64,000 nt of DNA from the NCBI GenBank assembly GCA_022828595.1, contig JAKGHH010000002.1, forward strand, positions 45,974,222-46,038,221. The letters are read 5' to 3'. Source of the DNA: Nelumbo lutea. Lineage: Eukaryota > Streptophyta > Magnoliopsida > Proteales > Nelumbonaceae. The notes under the pieces are model-generated. The model worked only from the letters and a program-made list of their open reading frames with translations, had not been told where the DNA came from and made no database searches. The position numbers and the translations under genes are program-made. Positions within the stretch are counted from its first letter, which is position 1, and each line of letters opens with the position of its first letter. Below, piece after piece: positions 1 through 11,446 of this stretch.

Positions 1-365
1 GATTTTACACAATGGCAGGTTTGTTTATCTTTCAATCTGACAGTGTATGCATATTCATGATTTGTTTTTCTTCTTTTTAGCTTCATGATAGTTTTTCTTT
101 CTGAAAGAAAGAAAGAAAAAGGAGCTGAAGAAGGATTCTTGTATGTAGAGGGCTATAAGAAAAAGCATGCTTGAAAAAGACCCATTTTTAATTCCCTAGG
201 AAAAAATGCTTAGTTAGCTTAGAAATAGGCATAATAAATACCAACAAACTTTCCCAGGACACACCAAGAGTAGCAGGTCTCAAACCCTTTAGATCACCAG
301 TTGAGCTGAAACATGTTCATCCTTTGCATGCAACAAGTTGGGTGATTTTCCTCCTCATCATCATC
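1..365. other. Unassigned sequence at left edge
   Basis: No coding region is supported here. The first 18 bases end in CAG before GT, so they could be the tail of an exon, but nothing confirms this. A short GAAAG-rich stretch lies near 100-120. The stretch may be LINE 5' flank or intron. Confidence 0.3.
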
Positions 366-457
366 AAGATAGAGGCTTAGACAATTCTTTTTTTCCATCC
401 TTTCCTAGCTTGGAAGGAGCTTGACACAATCAAGAGAATTGTCCAAGCCTCTTTCTT
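366..457 (+). repeat. Near-perfect inverted repeat (hairpin) before the LINE ORF1 start
   Basis: The arm at 371-388 pairs with 435-452 at 17 of 18 positions. The match continues outward, 366-369 with 454-457, after one mismatch. The 46-nt loop holds a second small stem around 400-416. It lies 30 bp upstream of the first LINE ORF1 methionine, so it may be a 5'-UTR structure of that element. The size and pairing also resemble a plant miRNA precursor, but I recognise no known mature miRNA in it. Confidence 0.45.
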
Positions 458-487
458 CAAAGAGAAAAATTAAAAGAGAAATAGGAA

Positions 488-1715
488 ATGCAATCTTTCG
501 CGGAGGTGACAGCTGGAAGAGGCGGTAAAACCTCTTCAAACTTTAAATCTGCGCTAATCTTCAAACCGATGGTTGAACCAAGCGAACCATGGGTTCAGGT
601 GCGTGGTTCAGCCCAAAGACTGGCTGACAGTAGTAGGGGTCTATCATCGTCTCTTTCGACCCCTATTGCTTACCCTCCTGCTGCGGCTTTGTCGTAAGTT
701 GCAGAGCCACCCCTAAAGCTCCACGAGACACCGGCAAAGGAGGCGCCGCCACATGGGTATGGAAGCCGGTGTCGGCAAACAACTCCACATCTCCTGATAA
801 GCCCAATCCAAAATTTAATAGACATGAGAGTTACGAATCTGAAGAGGAAAGTGACTAGGAAGACCTAAGGTAAGAGGTGTATGAGTCGGAGCTAGAAGAT
901 AGTACCAAAGTGTTAACATTGCTTAAACTTGCATCTTGTGGGACGATGAAATGTTGGGAGCAGAGATTTTGTTTGAAGAATCCTCTAGCTACTCCAGCTT
1001 GCTTCCAAGAGAAGAATTGGATGCTAGTCCTGCCATAGTCTATGTGGCGGACTCAGTTTCAGTCAGTAGAGAAGATGAAGAACTCCTAGGGGAAGCACAA
1101 CATCAAGATACTAATAAAGGAGTGCCGGATCTTGGCACTAACCTGGACAAAGAAGCACAAGAGGAACAAAAGGTAGATGCTATATTAGACTTGCCTGCCA
1201 AGGTTTCTGAATCAGTGGGTATTGATCAAGGGAAGGATTCTGACTTGCTGGTTCAGGGAGTCCCTAACCCCTCTTCTTTATGTTTACCTTTTCAGTTTGC
1301 GAGTCCTCTTCAAGTCCCCTCTAATTTATGCTTCTCTGATTGCACAGGGCCATCCAGTGCCATTCCTCCTGGTAATCTCTCAATTGGAAGTGCCACAGCT
1401 CAAGATTCTGACCTATCTGACAACAGTTTAGAACAAGAGAGAGCTAGAATCTGGTCCTTAATCCTGGAAAACCTATTTGACCCGACCCTTGATTCGGAGA
1501 ATAACCACCCCATCACTCAACCAAAGATTGTACCCCGAACATTAACCCAGGTGGGAGCATGGAGGCTGAACCAGGAGGAGAAAGAAGAGTCAGAAGGAAA
1601 GAGAAGAGTGGGAAGGAAGATTGAAGGAAGTAAGATATATTTGAAGAAGAAAAGAAAGCAAAGAAGAAGGAAGCAAAGCGATTTAGAGAATCTTAAGTGT
1701 GGAATAAATTATTAG
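488..1715 (+). pseudogene. Degenerate LINE ORF1 (gag-like)
   Basis: An ATG at 488 begins a short frame starting MQSFAEVTAGRGG, which resembles the N-terminus of plant L1 ORF1 proteins. It breaks at 697. A second frame (936-1715) is acidic in its middle and ends in a strongly basic Lys/Arg tract (about residues 205-245). I see no intact CCHC zinc knuckle or full DUF4283 domain, so the assignment depends on position, just upstream of an endonuclease frame. ORF1 proteins bind RNA and form the retrotransposition particle. This copy is broken by at least one frameshift. Confidence 0.5.
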
Positions 1716-1794
1716 AAGACGGAAGAGAGGAGCCTGAAAAGAAAAAGAAGGGAATACTAGGCAGCTATTGATAAGGGCTCACAAGTAGGTTGAA

Positions 1795-2960
1795 ATGAAG
1801 ATAATCAGCTGGAATGTAAGAGGTCTAGGAAGTGCCAAAAAGAGGACAATCTGGAATACTCACAGAAAAGAAAGACCTGATCTGATCTTGATTGAAGAAA
1901 CCGAACTATTAGAGCTGAATAGAAGATGGATAAGAAGCTTTTGGTGAGCCAGGGGCCTAAGCTGGTCTTATGCCCCATCATGGGGAGCCTCAAGAGGGAT
2001 TTTGACCATTAGGAGGAATGAGGAAATGGAATGTGTGGAGGAATTGATTGATTGGTAGATTTTCAGTCTCCCTAGAAATTAGAAGATCATCGGATGGGAG
2101 AGAATGGGTGGTAACCAACGTATATGGTCCTAACTCCTATAGAGACATGGAGGCATTTTGGGAGGAGTTTGTGCTATTAGGGGAATTTGGGAGGGATCAT
2201 GGTGTGTGGGAGGTGATTTCAATGTCATCAGATTTTCGGGGGAAACAAACAACCCGAACCAAGGAATCACTACTAGCATGAGAAAGTTTAATAGCTTAAT
2301 TGATTTCCTTGAACTGTGTGAACCTCTGATGCTACGGGTGGACTATACTTGGTCAAATTTTCAATCCCCTCTAACCAGTTCCAAACTTGATAGGTTTCTC
2401 ATTACTCCCCATTGGGAAGAATTGTGGGCTTCAATAGTAAGTGAAAGGGCTACCTCGGGTTACTTCAGATCATTGCCTCATTTCCATTGAAAAAGAAATT
2501 CTAGGGGGTGGCCCTACTCCATTCAGATTTGAAAATATGTGGTTTGAGGATCACACATTTAAGACCAAATTGAAGGATTGGTGGCATGAACTCAGGCCCT
2601 TGGGGAGTTTGAAAATGTTAAGCTTTGTGAGGAAATTAAATAGGCTAAAAGGGAAAATAAAAGAATGGAATGAAGAGCATTTTGGGAGGGTAGAGGAAAT
2701 AAAAGATAAAATAGTGAGGAAGATTGAGGAGCTAGACAAGAAAGAGGCTATTAGAAATTTATTAGAAGAAGAGAGAGAGGATCGATGGAAACTTAAGCAA
2801 GAATTGGAAGAGATATTAAGGAAGGAGGAAATCTGTTGGAGACAAAAATCAAGGTGTCAATGGATTGTTGAAGGAGATGGCAACACTAAGTTTTTCCACG
2901 CCATTGCAAACGAAAGGAGAAAGAAAACTTTAATCCTTAGCGTAGAGGAGGGGGGTCAGG
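1795..2960 (+). pseudogene. LINE ORF2, 5' half: endonuclease and linker
   Basis: The ATG at 1795 starts KIISWNVRGLGS, the N-terminal signature of the exonuclease-endonuclease-phosphatase (APE-like) domain that nicks target DNA. Later blocks in shifted frames include NVYGPNS (near 2120), the GGDFNVI catalytic-Asp block (near 2215), and a VTSDHCLI segment matching the conserved SDH motif (near 2460). A coiled, charged linker follows (2620-2860), with a GDGNTKFFHA block before the RT (near 2875). At least two frameshifts and several stops are present. The copia element begins directly after this segment. Confidence 0.85.
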
Positions 2961-4874
2961 TGTTAGACAGTGTATGCCCTTAGCTCCAATCAGAATGATT
3001 TACATTATGACATTTAATGTAAATGAATAAAGTACATATTTGATTCATGTTATTATGGTGTGTTTCTGTGTAATACCCTTAAATTGGACACATATGAGAC
3101 TCATGTTAGTTTAGAATCTTTACAGCCATTGGATAGATCTGGGGAGATTTATTTTGCCAAGGCTGACAGTGATGTGCCCCCAAGTTTGTTGGGTGGCTTG
3201 TCTCAGCTCCCAAGGTGAGACCTGAGGTACATGTAGTATGGGTTTTTCTTAAAACCCTGAATCGGACCAGAATTCCAGTATTGTCCAGGACCTTGGAGAT
3301 AGATGGGCAAAACTGGATTGTTACACTTGACCCCTAGACTCGATTATGATACTACACTAGGTGTCGGATTGGGTTGTCTTTGATATGCCAATCAGTGAGA
3401 TCCTTAGAGGGGTCAAAACCTTGGTATGTTGGGACCGTCCAAGAATTCATCTGAGTGGGTGATCATAGTGATAGGATCAGCCCCTTTGTCGGACAAAGTG
3501 AATGATCAGGGGTGCACTCTCTCTGATGGAAACCAAAACTGCCGGTAGTCGATTTCAACCATTGAAATTTGTTTTGCAAAATATATTTATATAAAGATAT
3601 ACATATATATATTATGGTTTCAAAATGTTTGCAAAAGGTTTTAATTCTCGGGATCCATGTGAGTAGAGAGTGCAACACTGTACCTTGTAGCCGAGGGAGA
3701 GGTCCTCTCTTGTCGGGCAGTGTTTGATCATTATGGGCTGAGAGGTTAAGTGTAAGACCATTGAGGGTAATACCTGATGGGCTAATCTTGCATCTGCCCA
3801 CAGTCCTTGGGTTTTTATAAGGTGGCTTGACCCAAGGACCATTTAGTGTAAATGTTGGGCCCATTAAGAGCCCATGGTGATGGACTCAGGGGTTCACTGT
3901 CTCCTACAGTGAATTCGGCCAGGCCTTGTAATAGAGGCTGGGCTGAACCCATGTGGCTGATGTGTAGATCAATGTTTGGGTCCCATGCCATACAAGGATA
4001 ACCAACTGGGCAACAATTAGGAGGCTAAGTGAGCAGATAGACTTAATGGGCCTAAAGCCCAATTCGAACTGGCTTAATGAGATTAATTAAAAGGGGGCGG
4101 TTTTGGGATTTAGATCAGTAGATAGGATAAGGGATTATCCCTATCCACTTAGAGAGTTCAGATCCAAATAAAGATTTGGGTCAGGAAACTCCTAATTAGA
4201 TTACGAGGGCTGATATTTATCTATAGATAAGATAAGGGATTATCCTTATCTCTTAAAGAGAGTCTAAATCCAAATACAAGATTTGGATTAGGAAACTTCT
4301 AATGGGATTAGGAAAACCTCTCTTTAAGGCTATAAATAGGAGAGTAGGGCGAACCCTCAACACACATCAGAAATCATTTGACTGACTGCTGAATTCCAGA
4401 GAGAGACAACACAGTTTGACTGCACTGTCTCCTTCTCTCTTGCTCTTGCCGCCATACATGTTCGATTTCCACGTGTGGGAGTGATCAAGAAGAGTTATTG
4501 ATATTACCTTTTGGCAGAAAAGCTAATCTGAAGTCGTGCTCACTAGCCCTTCATCAGATTCTTGCTGAAGAACCATCCTGCTGATTCTGCTTCATCCTGC
4601 ACCGTGTCATCTTTGGTGGAAGTAGTCTTTGAATTATTCCTTGGACGTGAACACCTTCATTGGAGGTTATTACTACTTCGTATTAGCTATATCCCTCCAC
4701 TCCCTTTTGGTCTCAGATCTGGTCTGGTTTAGGTTCAAGATTGATCATTGAAAATATAGTTTTCTAAATTAGGGAATGCGATTCCCACATGGGAAAGAGA
4801 GAGAAATTTTTGAAATTTCGCCCAACCTTCCTACAAGATTCGGCCATCCATATGATGGATCTCTCATCCCTTTA
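2961..4874 (+). repeat. Copia 5' LTR (1914 bp)
   Basis: It starts TGTTAG and ends TTTA; the usual terminal CA appears mutated to TA, since the 3' LTR ends CTTCA. It contains two tandem copies of a block of about 100 bp around an AAGGGATTATCC motif (near 4130 and 4230). It carries a promoter-like TATA box and is followed by a primer-binding site. The unusual length is shared with the 3' copy. Confidence 0.92.
4331..4338 (+). promoter_or_regulatory. TATA box in copia 5' LTR
   Basis: TATAAATA lies in a setting (GGC before, GGAGAG after) repeated exactly at 10897 in the 3' LTR. It is the likely core promoter for the genomic RNA, which would start about 30 bp downstream. Confidence 0.65.
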
Positions 4875-4875
4875 G

Positions 4876-4887
4876 TGGTATTAGAGC
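4876..4887 (+). other. Copia primer-binding site
   Basis: TGGTATTAGAGC lies one base after the 5' LTR. It matches the usual plant copia site (complement of initiator tRNA-Met 3' end, TGGTATCAGAGC) except for one C-to-T change. It fixes the LTR boundary. Confidence 0.85.
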
Positions 4888-6640
4888 TAGTTCAAATATT
4901 GAACCAAAATTAACCAGATCTGGGTCTGTGCAAATGGGTAGAAGGCGTTCTACCCGATTTGCGCAGATTAGCGTTTTCTGGGAAATTTGTTCCCAGACTT
5001 TGGGCAATTGATCTGAAAGTAAATATTTATAAATTTGAATTATATTTAGAATTGTTCTGCATATTTTTCTTCATTTTTGGGTTCGTTCGGTGGAGATCGA
5101 AATCTTTAATGGCGCAAGAAATTTGTGCTTCTATTGTTCTTTTTCATTCTTGGTTTGTAATTAACTTTTTTTTAATTTTTAGACGAAATGTATAGGAATT
5201 CAATTTTGATGTAATATTAATAGAAAATAGGTTTTCTATTTTATTCCATTCAAAATTAAAGCAGAAAGCGCAAGGAGGAGAATTTCGCAGATTAGGGTTC
5301 GGCCATCTGCGATTTGTAGTTTTGGAAACTGCTTGCTGCGATCTAACTTTTGTTTTGCAGGGTAGCAGTCCTACGAACAACCCTCCTATTGATTCTTGAA
5401 TGTCTTGCATCAGTGATTTAATTTCAGATCATATTCTTGAATTAAATCTTGAATTAAAAATCAAGCCCTAGACCCATTCGAACTAGATTGGACCAAATTG
5501 GTTGGACCGAATCTGTGGTTCGATGGGGGCTGTTCTCAGCCCTAATTTTTCATTCATGGGTCCAGGAATTGATGGTTAATTGCAAGATGCAATTCAGCCC
5601 ACACCTGTAAAACCCAGTTTTATTATGTTAAAACTGCTTTAGTCCATTTCAGCATAAAAGCTATATGGGCCGAACTGCTCTTTGCAATTCAACCCATATA
5701 CATAGATAATATTAATCAGTAATATTATGAATAATTATGGGCTTTAATCATGACTTTTATAGTTATTTAATTGATTGGATCAATTATGGTTTTCCTACAT
5801 GTGATGTATGGATGTGTGATGTGCAACGTTCATGGGCCATAAGTACTTGGCCCATGCTGATACGATAGCGACTCTTGCACACACCATGGCTGAATGCACA
5901 TCATTGCCATGGTGTCCTTAGATCATTGGATGATCTCCCTTTGTGGTGGGCCCCACTCAAGCTTCCTCCCCAAGAGGAACTGTGTGGAACCCTAGCCGTT
6001 TAGGGCCCATCTAAATCTGACTTTATGAAAGTCGGTGGGAGCCACTTTGGTTTGACCTAAATTAAACTAGGGCGTAATATTTCGTTCCCTCCATTGAAAT
6101 ATGAGTGCATGTGATAGGGAGATTCATATGATGAACTCTCTAAAAGCCTTCCATCATTAGCATGAAGATGGGCCCTTCAGTAATGAGGAAACACACCATA
6201 AAATTGGGCTATTCATTTGCTGTTGGATCTGTTGGAATGTTTCATGAGATGATAGGGGCGTCATAGACCGATGTGGGAGGGGCCTATCCTAAAATGGAAG
6301 ACTCTCTCACAGTACCTTGGCGTTCACGAATATGATGGGTGAGCACTCAATGTTCAGAAAGGTTTAATCTAAAATGGTAACGAACCTTGTTTGATAGAGG
6401 TCAAAGGGAAAGCTCATAAGATGAGTGGATATGATCTTTCATAGAAAGGTAGTGGGGTTATGCAGCTGAAACAGTTGGCTCCATGCACCCTATGTGATTT
6501 TCAAATTTCTAGAGACATAATTCATAGTCTCCGTCACTGAGATAGGAGGGAAATTTCAGAGATGAATAAATGGAAATGGAACATAGGTTAAAAGCCATAT
6601 CTATGTAAATAACATGAATCAAATAAGGTTGTGGACTAAT
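4888..6640 (+). other. Copia long untranslated leader
   Basis: About 1.75 kb lies between the primer-binding site and gag without a supported protein. A leader this long is unusual for a copia element with a 4.4 kb internal region. I see no known domain in it. Confidence 0.5.
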
Positions 6641-6642
6641 AT

Positions 6643-7490
6643 TTGCTTTGCCCTTTATCAGAAACGACAAACGGACAATTTGCTAAATTATTGGATGACA
6701 ACAAGCTTAAGGGCCCTAATTACGCTGACTGGTACCGTAACCTTATGCTAGTCCTGACGTCCGAGAAATTGGACAAGGTAGCTAAAAACCCTACCTCAGA
6801 ACGTCCGGGTGATAAGGCTTTTGAGGCCCGTAGGAGGATTTATCAAGAATGGGAAGAGAAAAATTCTCTTGCCTGGTGCTACATCATAGCCTCCTTGGAT
6901 ATTCGATACAACGACAGTTCGATCAGATCGAATTGTACAAGGATATCTTGGATAGTCTAAGGACGATGTATGAGGAGCATAATTGTTCTACTCGTCAGAA
7001 GGTCTTGAAACAGTTCATGATCGCGCAAATGTCCAAGAACCAACAAGTTCATGACCATTATCTTAAGATGATGGGATACATCAATGAGCTTGATGCTCTT
7101 GAATCCGAGCTTGATCATGTCACCAAGGTTGATGCCATCCTAAATTCTTTGCCTCCTTCCTTCAACCAGTTCATCATGAACTACAATATGAACAAGCTAA
7201 ATGTTAGCATCCAGGAACTCAGCAATATGTTGCAGAGGGCCGAGGAACTGATAATGAAGGATGAGCCCATTGCCATGCTTGCTGAAGCTGGCAAATCGGG
7301 CAAGAAGAAGAGGAAGGCAAAGAAGAAGCCTTAGAAGAAAGTTAGCAAGACCAAAAGGCAGAGGAAGGACAAAGCATCAAATGCTTGTCACTTCTGCAAG
7401 CAGGCCGACCACCGGAAGAGGAATTGTCTTCAGTACTTGGAGACCAAGAAACAAGGGGTTCAGGACAAGCATAAGACTGAGTGACAGAGA
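6643..7490 (+). pseudogene. Copia gag relic with CCHC zinc knuckle
   Basis: The gag frame shows LKGPNYADWYRNLMLVL (near 6705) and, after a frameshift near 6905, the UBN2-type block LRTMYEEHNCSTRQKV, AQMSKNQQVHDHYLKM and ILNSLPPSFNQFI. A Lys-rich stretch precedes a stop at 7332. Past it in frame lies CHFCKQADHRKRNC (7390-7431), a CX2CX4HX4C zinc knuckle that binds genomic RNA. No good ATG begins the first frame. Confidence 0.85.
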
Positions 7491-9300
7491 TGAGATTCTT
7501 TACTTGGGGACTTCTGCAAGTGTTGCAGCTACAGCCCTAGGGACTGTAGAATTGTATTACAGAGAAGGATTAATTACATTAAAAGATTGTTTTTATGTAC
7601 TGAATTTGAGAAGAAATTTGATTTTTGTTTCAAAACTATGTGCGGATTGATATTCTGTTCTCTTTAGTAATATGATTACTATTAAAAGAAATAACAAATT
7701 CCTCTTATACGGAGAACTTGAGAATGGTCTCTATGCTCTCCATCATTCTCTGGAAACAAACATAACCGAAACTACGTCGGATGATATCCCCAAGAAAAGA
7801 ACTCGTGATATAGTCAATCCCACGTCATGTGGCATTACCGACTTGGCCATTTAACATAGATCGTATCATAAGGTTGATAAATGATGGTCCTTTGGATTTT
7901 CTAACTTTAGAAGATCTTCCAACTTATGAACCTAGCCTTTTGGGTAAGATGACAAAATGACCATTTAACGGTATGCCTGAAAGATCGATAAGCACACTTG
8001 ACCTTATACATACTGATGTATGTGGTCCCATGAATGTTAGGACACGTAACCAGCATGTTTACTTCGTAACATTTACCGATGATTACTCACGGTATGGTTA
8101 CATGTATCTAATGAGACATAAGTCTGAATCTTTTGAAAAGTTCAATGGATTTAGACAAGAGGTCGAGAAATAGTTAGGGAGAGAAATTAAGACCCTTCGA
8201 TCAGATCGAGGTGGCGAGTATCTCTCTGATGAATTCAGGAACTATATAAAGGACAATGGGATAGTATCACAACTAGCTCCTCCTGCTACACCACAGCTAA
8301 AACGGTGTGTCAGAGAGGAGAAACTAGACTTTATTGGATATGGTCCGATCACTTCTCGTACACTCAGAATTACCCACATCCTTTTGGGGTTATGCATTAG
8401 AGACTACGATATACATGTTGAACTGGGTTCCAACCAAATATGTTCCGAAAACTCCCTATGAGCTTTGGATCGATAAGAAACCAAGTGTGAGACACTTGAA
8501 GATTTGGGGTTGTTCGACACATTGTTAAAAGAATGAGTGCGAACAAATTGGAATCCAAGATCAGCCGTTGCCTATTCATAGGCTACCCCAAAGGCTTTGT
8601 GGGTTTCTTATTCTATGACCCAGGAGAACAGAAGGTGTTCTGTAGTCAAAATGCCCATTTCTTGGAAGATGATTACATCCTGAACAATCATCGTCAAGAA
8701 TTTGCTCTTGATGATGAGAGCTCAGGGGTAGTGGGAGATGTCCAACAAGCTCCAGTTGATGACCAACCTAGGAGATCTACCCGGGTTTCCAGGCCTCTAG
8801 ATCGTTTCGGCTATGACTAAGAAAGTTACTTGGTGGAAGCCACGACCAGTGAGGAGGATCCCGTGACTTATACGGAAGCTATGTTGGACATAGATTCCTT
8901 GAAGTGGGTAGATGCCATGAGAGCTGAGATGGACTCAATGGAGACCAATGGAGTCTGGACTCTGGTAGATCCGTCCCCAGGGTAAAAGCAATTGGTTGCA
9001 AATGGATCTATAAGAGGAAGAAGGGCCCCGATGGTAAGGTTGAGACCTACAAGGCTCGTCTTGTGGCGAAAGAGTACACTCAGAAAGAAGGAATCGATTA
9101 TGAAAAACCTTTTTGTCGGTGGCCATGCTTAAATCCATTAGGATCCTGCTAGCTGTAGCAGCGTACCATGATTATGAGATTTGGCAAATGGATGTCAAAA
9201 CTATGTTCCTGAATGGAGATCTTAGTGAAGATATCTATATGCAACAACCGTAAGGTTTCATAGCTGTGGGGCACGAACACATGGTATGTAAACTAAACCG
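7491..9300 (+). pseudogene. Copia pol relic: GAG-pre-integrase, integrase, truncated RT
   Basis: A GAG-pre-integrase-like block (LKDCFYVLNLRRNLIFVSKL, 7580-7640) is followed by the integrase core: DLIHTDVCGPM (near 8005), FTDDYSRYGYMY (near 8070), and LRSDRGGEY after a stop at 8171. The RT N-terminal part follows with VDAMRAEMDSMETNGVW (near 8915), GCKWIYKRKKGPDGK and YKARLVAKEYTQKEGIDY (near 9060), then MVCKLNR at the 9300 breakpoint. The YVDD catalytic block and RNase H are absent because the deletion starts just before them. Several stops and frameshifts are present. Confidence 0.88.
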
Positions 9301-11446
9301 ATGTAAATGAATATAGTACATATTTGATTCATGTTATTATGGTGTGTTTCTTTGTAATACCCTTAAACTGGACACATATGAGACTCGTGTTAGTTTAGAA
9401 TCTTCACAGCCATTGGATAGATCTGGGGAGATTTATCCTACCAAGGATAACACTGGTGTGCCACCAAGTTGGTTGGGGTGGCTTGTCTCAGCTGTCAGGA
9501 TGAGACTTGAGGTGCATGTAGTGTGGGTTTTCTTGAAACCTTGAATCGGACCAAAATTCCAGTATTGCCCTGGGTCTTGGAGATAGATGGGCAAAACAGG
9601 AATGTTACACTTGACCCCTAGACTCGATTATGATACTACACTAGGTGTCGGATTTGGCTGTCTTTGATATGCTAATCAGTGAAATCCTTAGAGGGGGTCA
9701 AAACCTGGGTATGTTGGGACAGTCCAAGAATTCATCTGAGTGGGTGATCATAGTGACAGGATCAACCCTTTTGTCGGACAAAGTGAATGATCGGGGATGC
9801 ACTCTCTCTGATGGAAACCAAAACTGCCGATAGTCGATTTCAACCGTTGAAATTTGTTTTGCAAAATATATTTATATAGAGATATACATATATATATTAT
9901 GGTTTCAAAATGTTTGCAAAAGGTTTTAATTCCCGGGATGCATGTGAGTAGAGAGTGCAACATTGTACCTTGCAGCCGAGGGAGAGGTCCTCTCTTGTCG
10001 GGCAGTGTTTGATCATTATGGGCTGAGAGGTTAAGTGTAAGACCATTGAGGGTAATACCTGATGGGCTAATCTTGCATCTGCCCACAGTCCTTGGGTTTT
10101 TATAAGGTGGCTTGACCCAATGACCATTTAGTGTAAATGTTGGGCCCATTAAGAGCCCATGGTGATGGACTCAGGGGTTCACTGTCTCCTACAGTGAATT
10201 CGGCCAGGCCTTGTAACAAAGGTTTGGCTGAACCCATGTGGCTGATGTGTAGATCAATGTTTGGGTCCCACGCCATACAAGGATAACCAACTAGACAGCA
10301 GTTAGGAGGCTAAGTGGGCAGATGGACTTAATGGGCCTAAAGCCCAATTCGAATTGGCTTAATGAGATTAATTAAAAGATGGTGGCTCTGGGATTTAGAT
10401 CAACAGATAGGATAAGGGATTATCCCAATCCACTCAGAGAGTCTAGATCCAAATAAAGATTTGGATCAGGAAACTCTTAATTTCATTTGGAGGGTTGATC
10501 TTTATCTGCAGATAAGATAAGGGATTATCCTTAATTCTTAAAGAGAGTCTAGATCCAAATACAAGATTTGGATTAGGAAACTCCTAATGGTATTAAGAGC
10601 AGATAGACTTAATGGGCCTAAAGCCCATTTCGAACTGGCTTAATGAGATTAATTAAAAGGGGGCGGTTTTGGGATTTAGATCAGTAGATAGGATAAGGGA
10701 TTATCCCTATCCACTTAGAGAGTCCAGATCCAAATAAAGATTTGGATAAGGAAACTCCTAATTATATTAGGAGGGTTGATCTTTATCTGCAGATAAGATA
10801 AGGGATTATCCTTATCTCTTAAAGAGAGTTCAGATCCAAATACAAGATTTGGATTAGGAAACTCCTAATGGGATTAGGAGAACCTCTCTTTAAGGCTATA
10901 AATAGGAGAGTAGGGCGAACCCTCAACACACATCAGAAATCATTTGACTGACTGCTGAATTCCAGAGAGAGACAACACAGTTTGACTGCACTGTCTCCTT
11001 CTCTCTTGCTCTTGCCGCCATACATGTTCGATCTCCACATGTGGGAGCGATTAAGAAGAGTTCTTGATAATATCTTTTGGCAGAAAAGCTAATCTAAAGT
11101 CGTGCTCACTAGCCCTCCATCAGATTCTTGCTGAAGAACCATCCTACTGATTCTGCTTCATCCTGCACCGTGTCATCTTTGGTGGAAGCAGTCTTTGGAT
11201 TATTCCTTGGACGTGAACACCTTCATTGGAGGTTATTACTACTTCGTATTAGCTATATCCCTCCACTCCCTTTTGGTCTCAGATTTGGTCTGTTTTAGGT
11301 TCAAGATTGATCATTGAAAATATAGTTTTCTAAAATAGGGAATGTGATTCCCACATAGGAGAGAGAGAGAGAGAGAAATTTTTGAAATTTCGCCTAACCT
11401 TCCTGTAGGGTTCGGCCATCCATATGATGGATCTCTCATCCCTTCA
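9301..11446 (+). repeat. Copia 3' LTR, 5'-truncated and internally duplicated (2146 bp)
   Basis: Its first base aligns with base 57 of the 5' LTR, so 56 bp are missing. It is longer than the 5' LTR because a segment of about 281 bp occurs twice (10316-10596 and 10597-about 10880). It ends CTTCA before the TCAGG duplication. A TATAAATAG box at 10897-10905 matches that of the 5' LTR. Confidence 0.9.
10316..10880 (+). repeat. 281-bp tandem duplication inside the copia 3' LTR
   Basis: Both units start at a (G/A)GCAGATRGACTTAATGGG sequence and end in the GATTAGGAAACTCCTAATGG block. Unit 2 is closer to the 5' LTR (it shares GAGCAGATAGACTT and GGGGGCGGTTTTGGG) than to unit 1, which reads GGGCAGATGGACTT and GATGGTGGCTCTGGG. 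Confidence 0.85.

Larger units (their letters stand above)
2961..11446 (+). mobile_element. Ty1/copia LTR retrotransposon nested in the LINE
   Basis: The element starts with TGTTAGACAG and ends with CCCTTCA. It is flanked by the 5-bp duplication TCAGG (2956-2960 and 11447-11451), which marks the insertion exactly. The order gag, zinc knuckle, integrase, RT is that of Ty1/copia. The internal region stops within RT at about 9300 and runs straight into the 3' LTR, which lacks its first 56 bp. RT C-terminus, RNase H and polypurine tract are therefore deleted. The element is non-autonomous as it stands. Confidence 0.93.

Noticed and set aside
1..18. Possible exon end (CAG before GT) at the window edge
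   Set aside because: Only 18 bases are in view, with no frame evidence and no link to the gene at 18125.
3463..3864. Minus-strand 133-aa frame, repeated at 9748-10149
   Set aside because: It lies wholly within the copia LTR and its twin is the other LTR. Antisense open frame without domain support.
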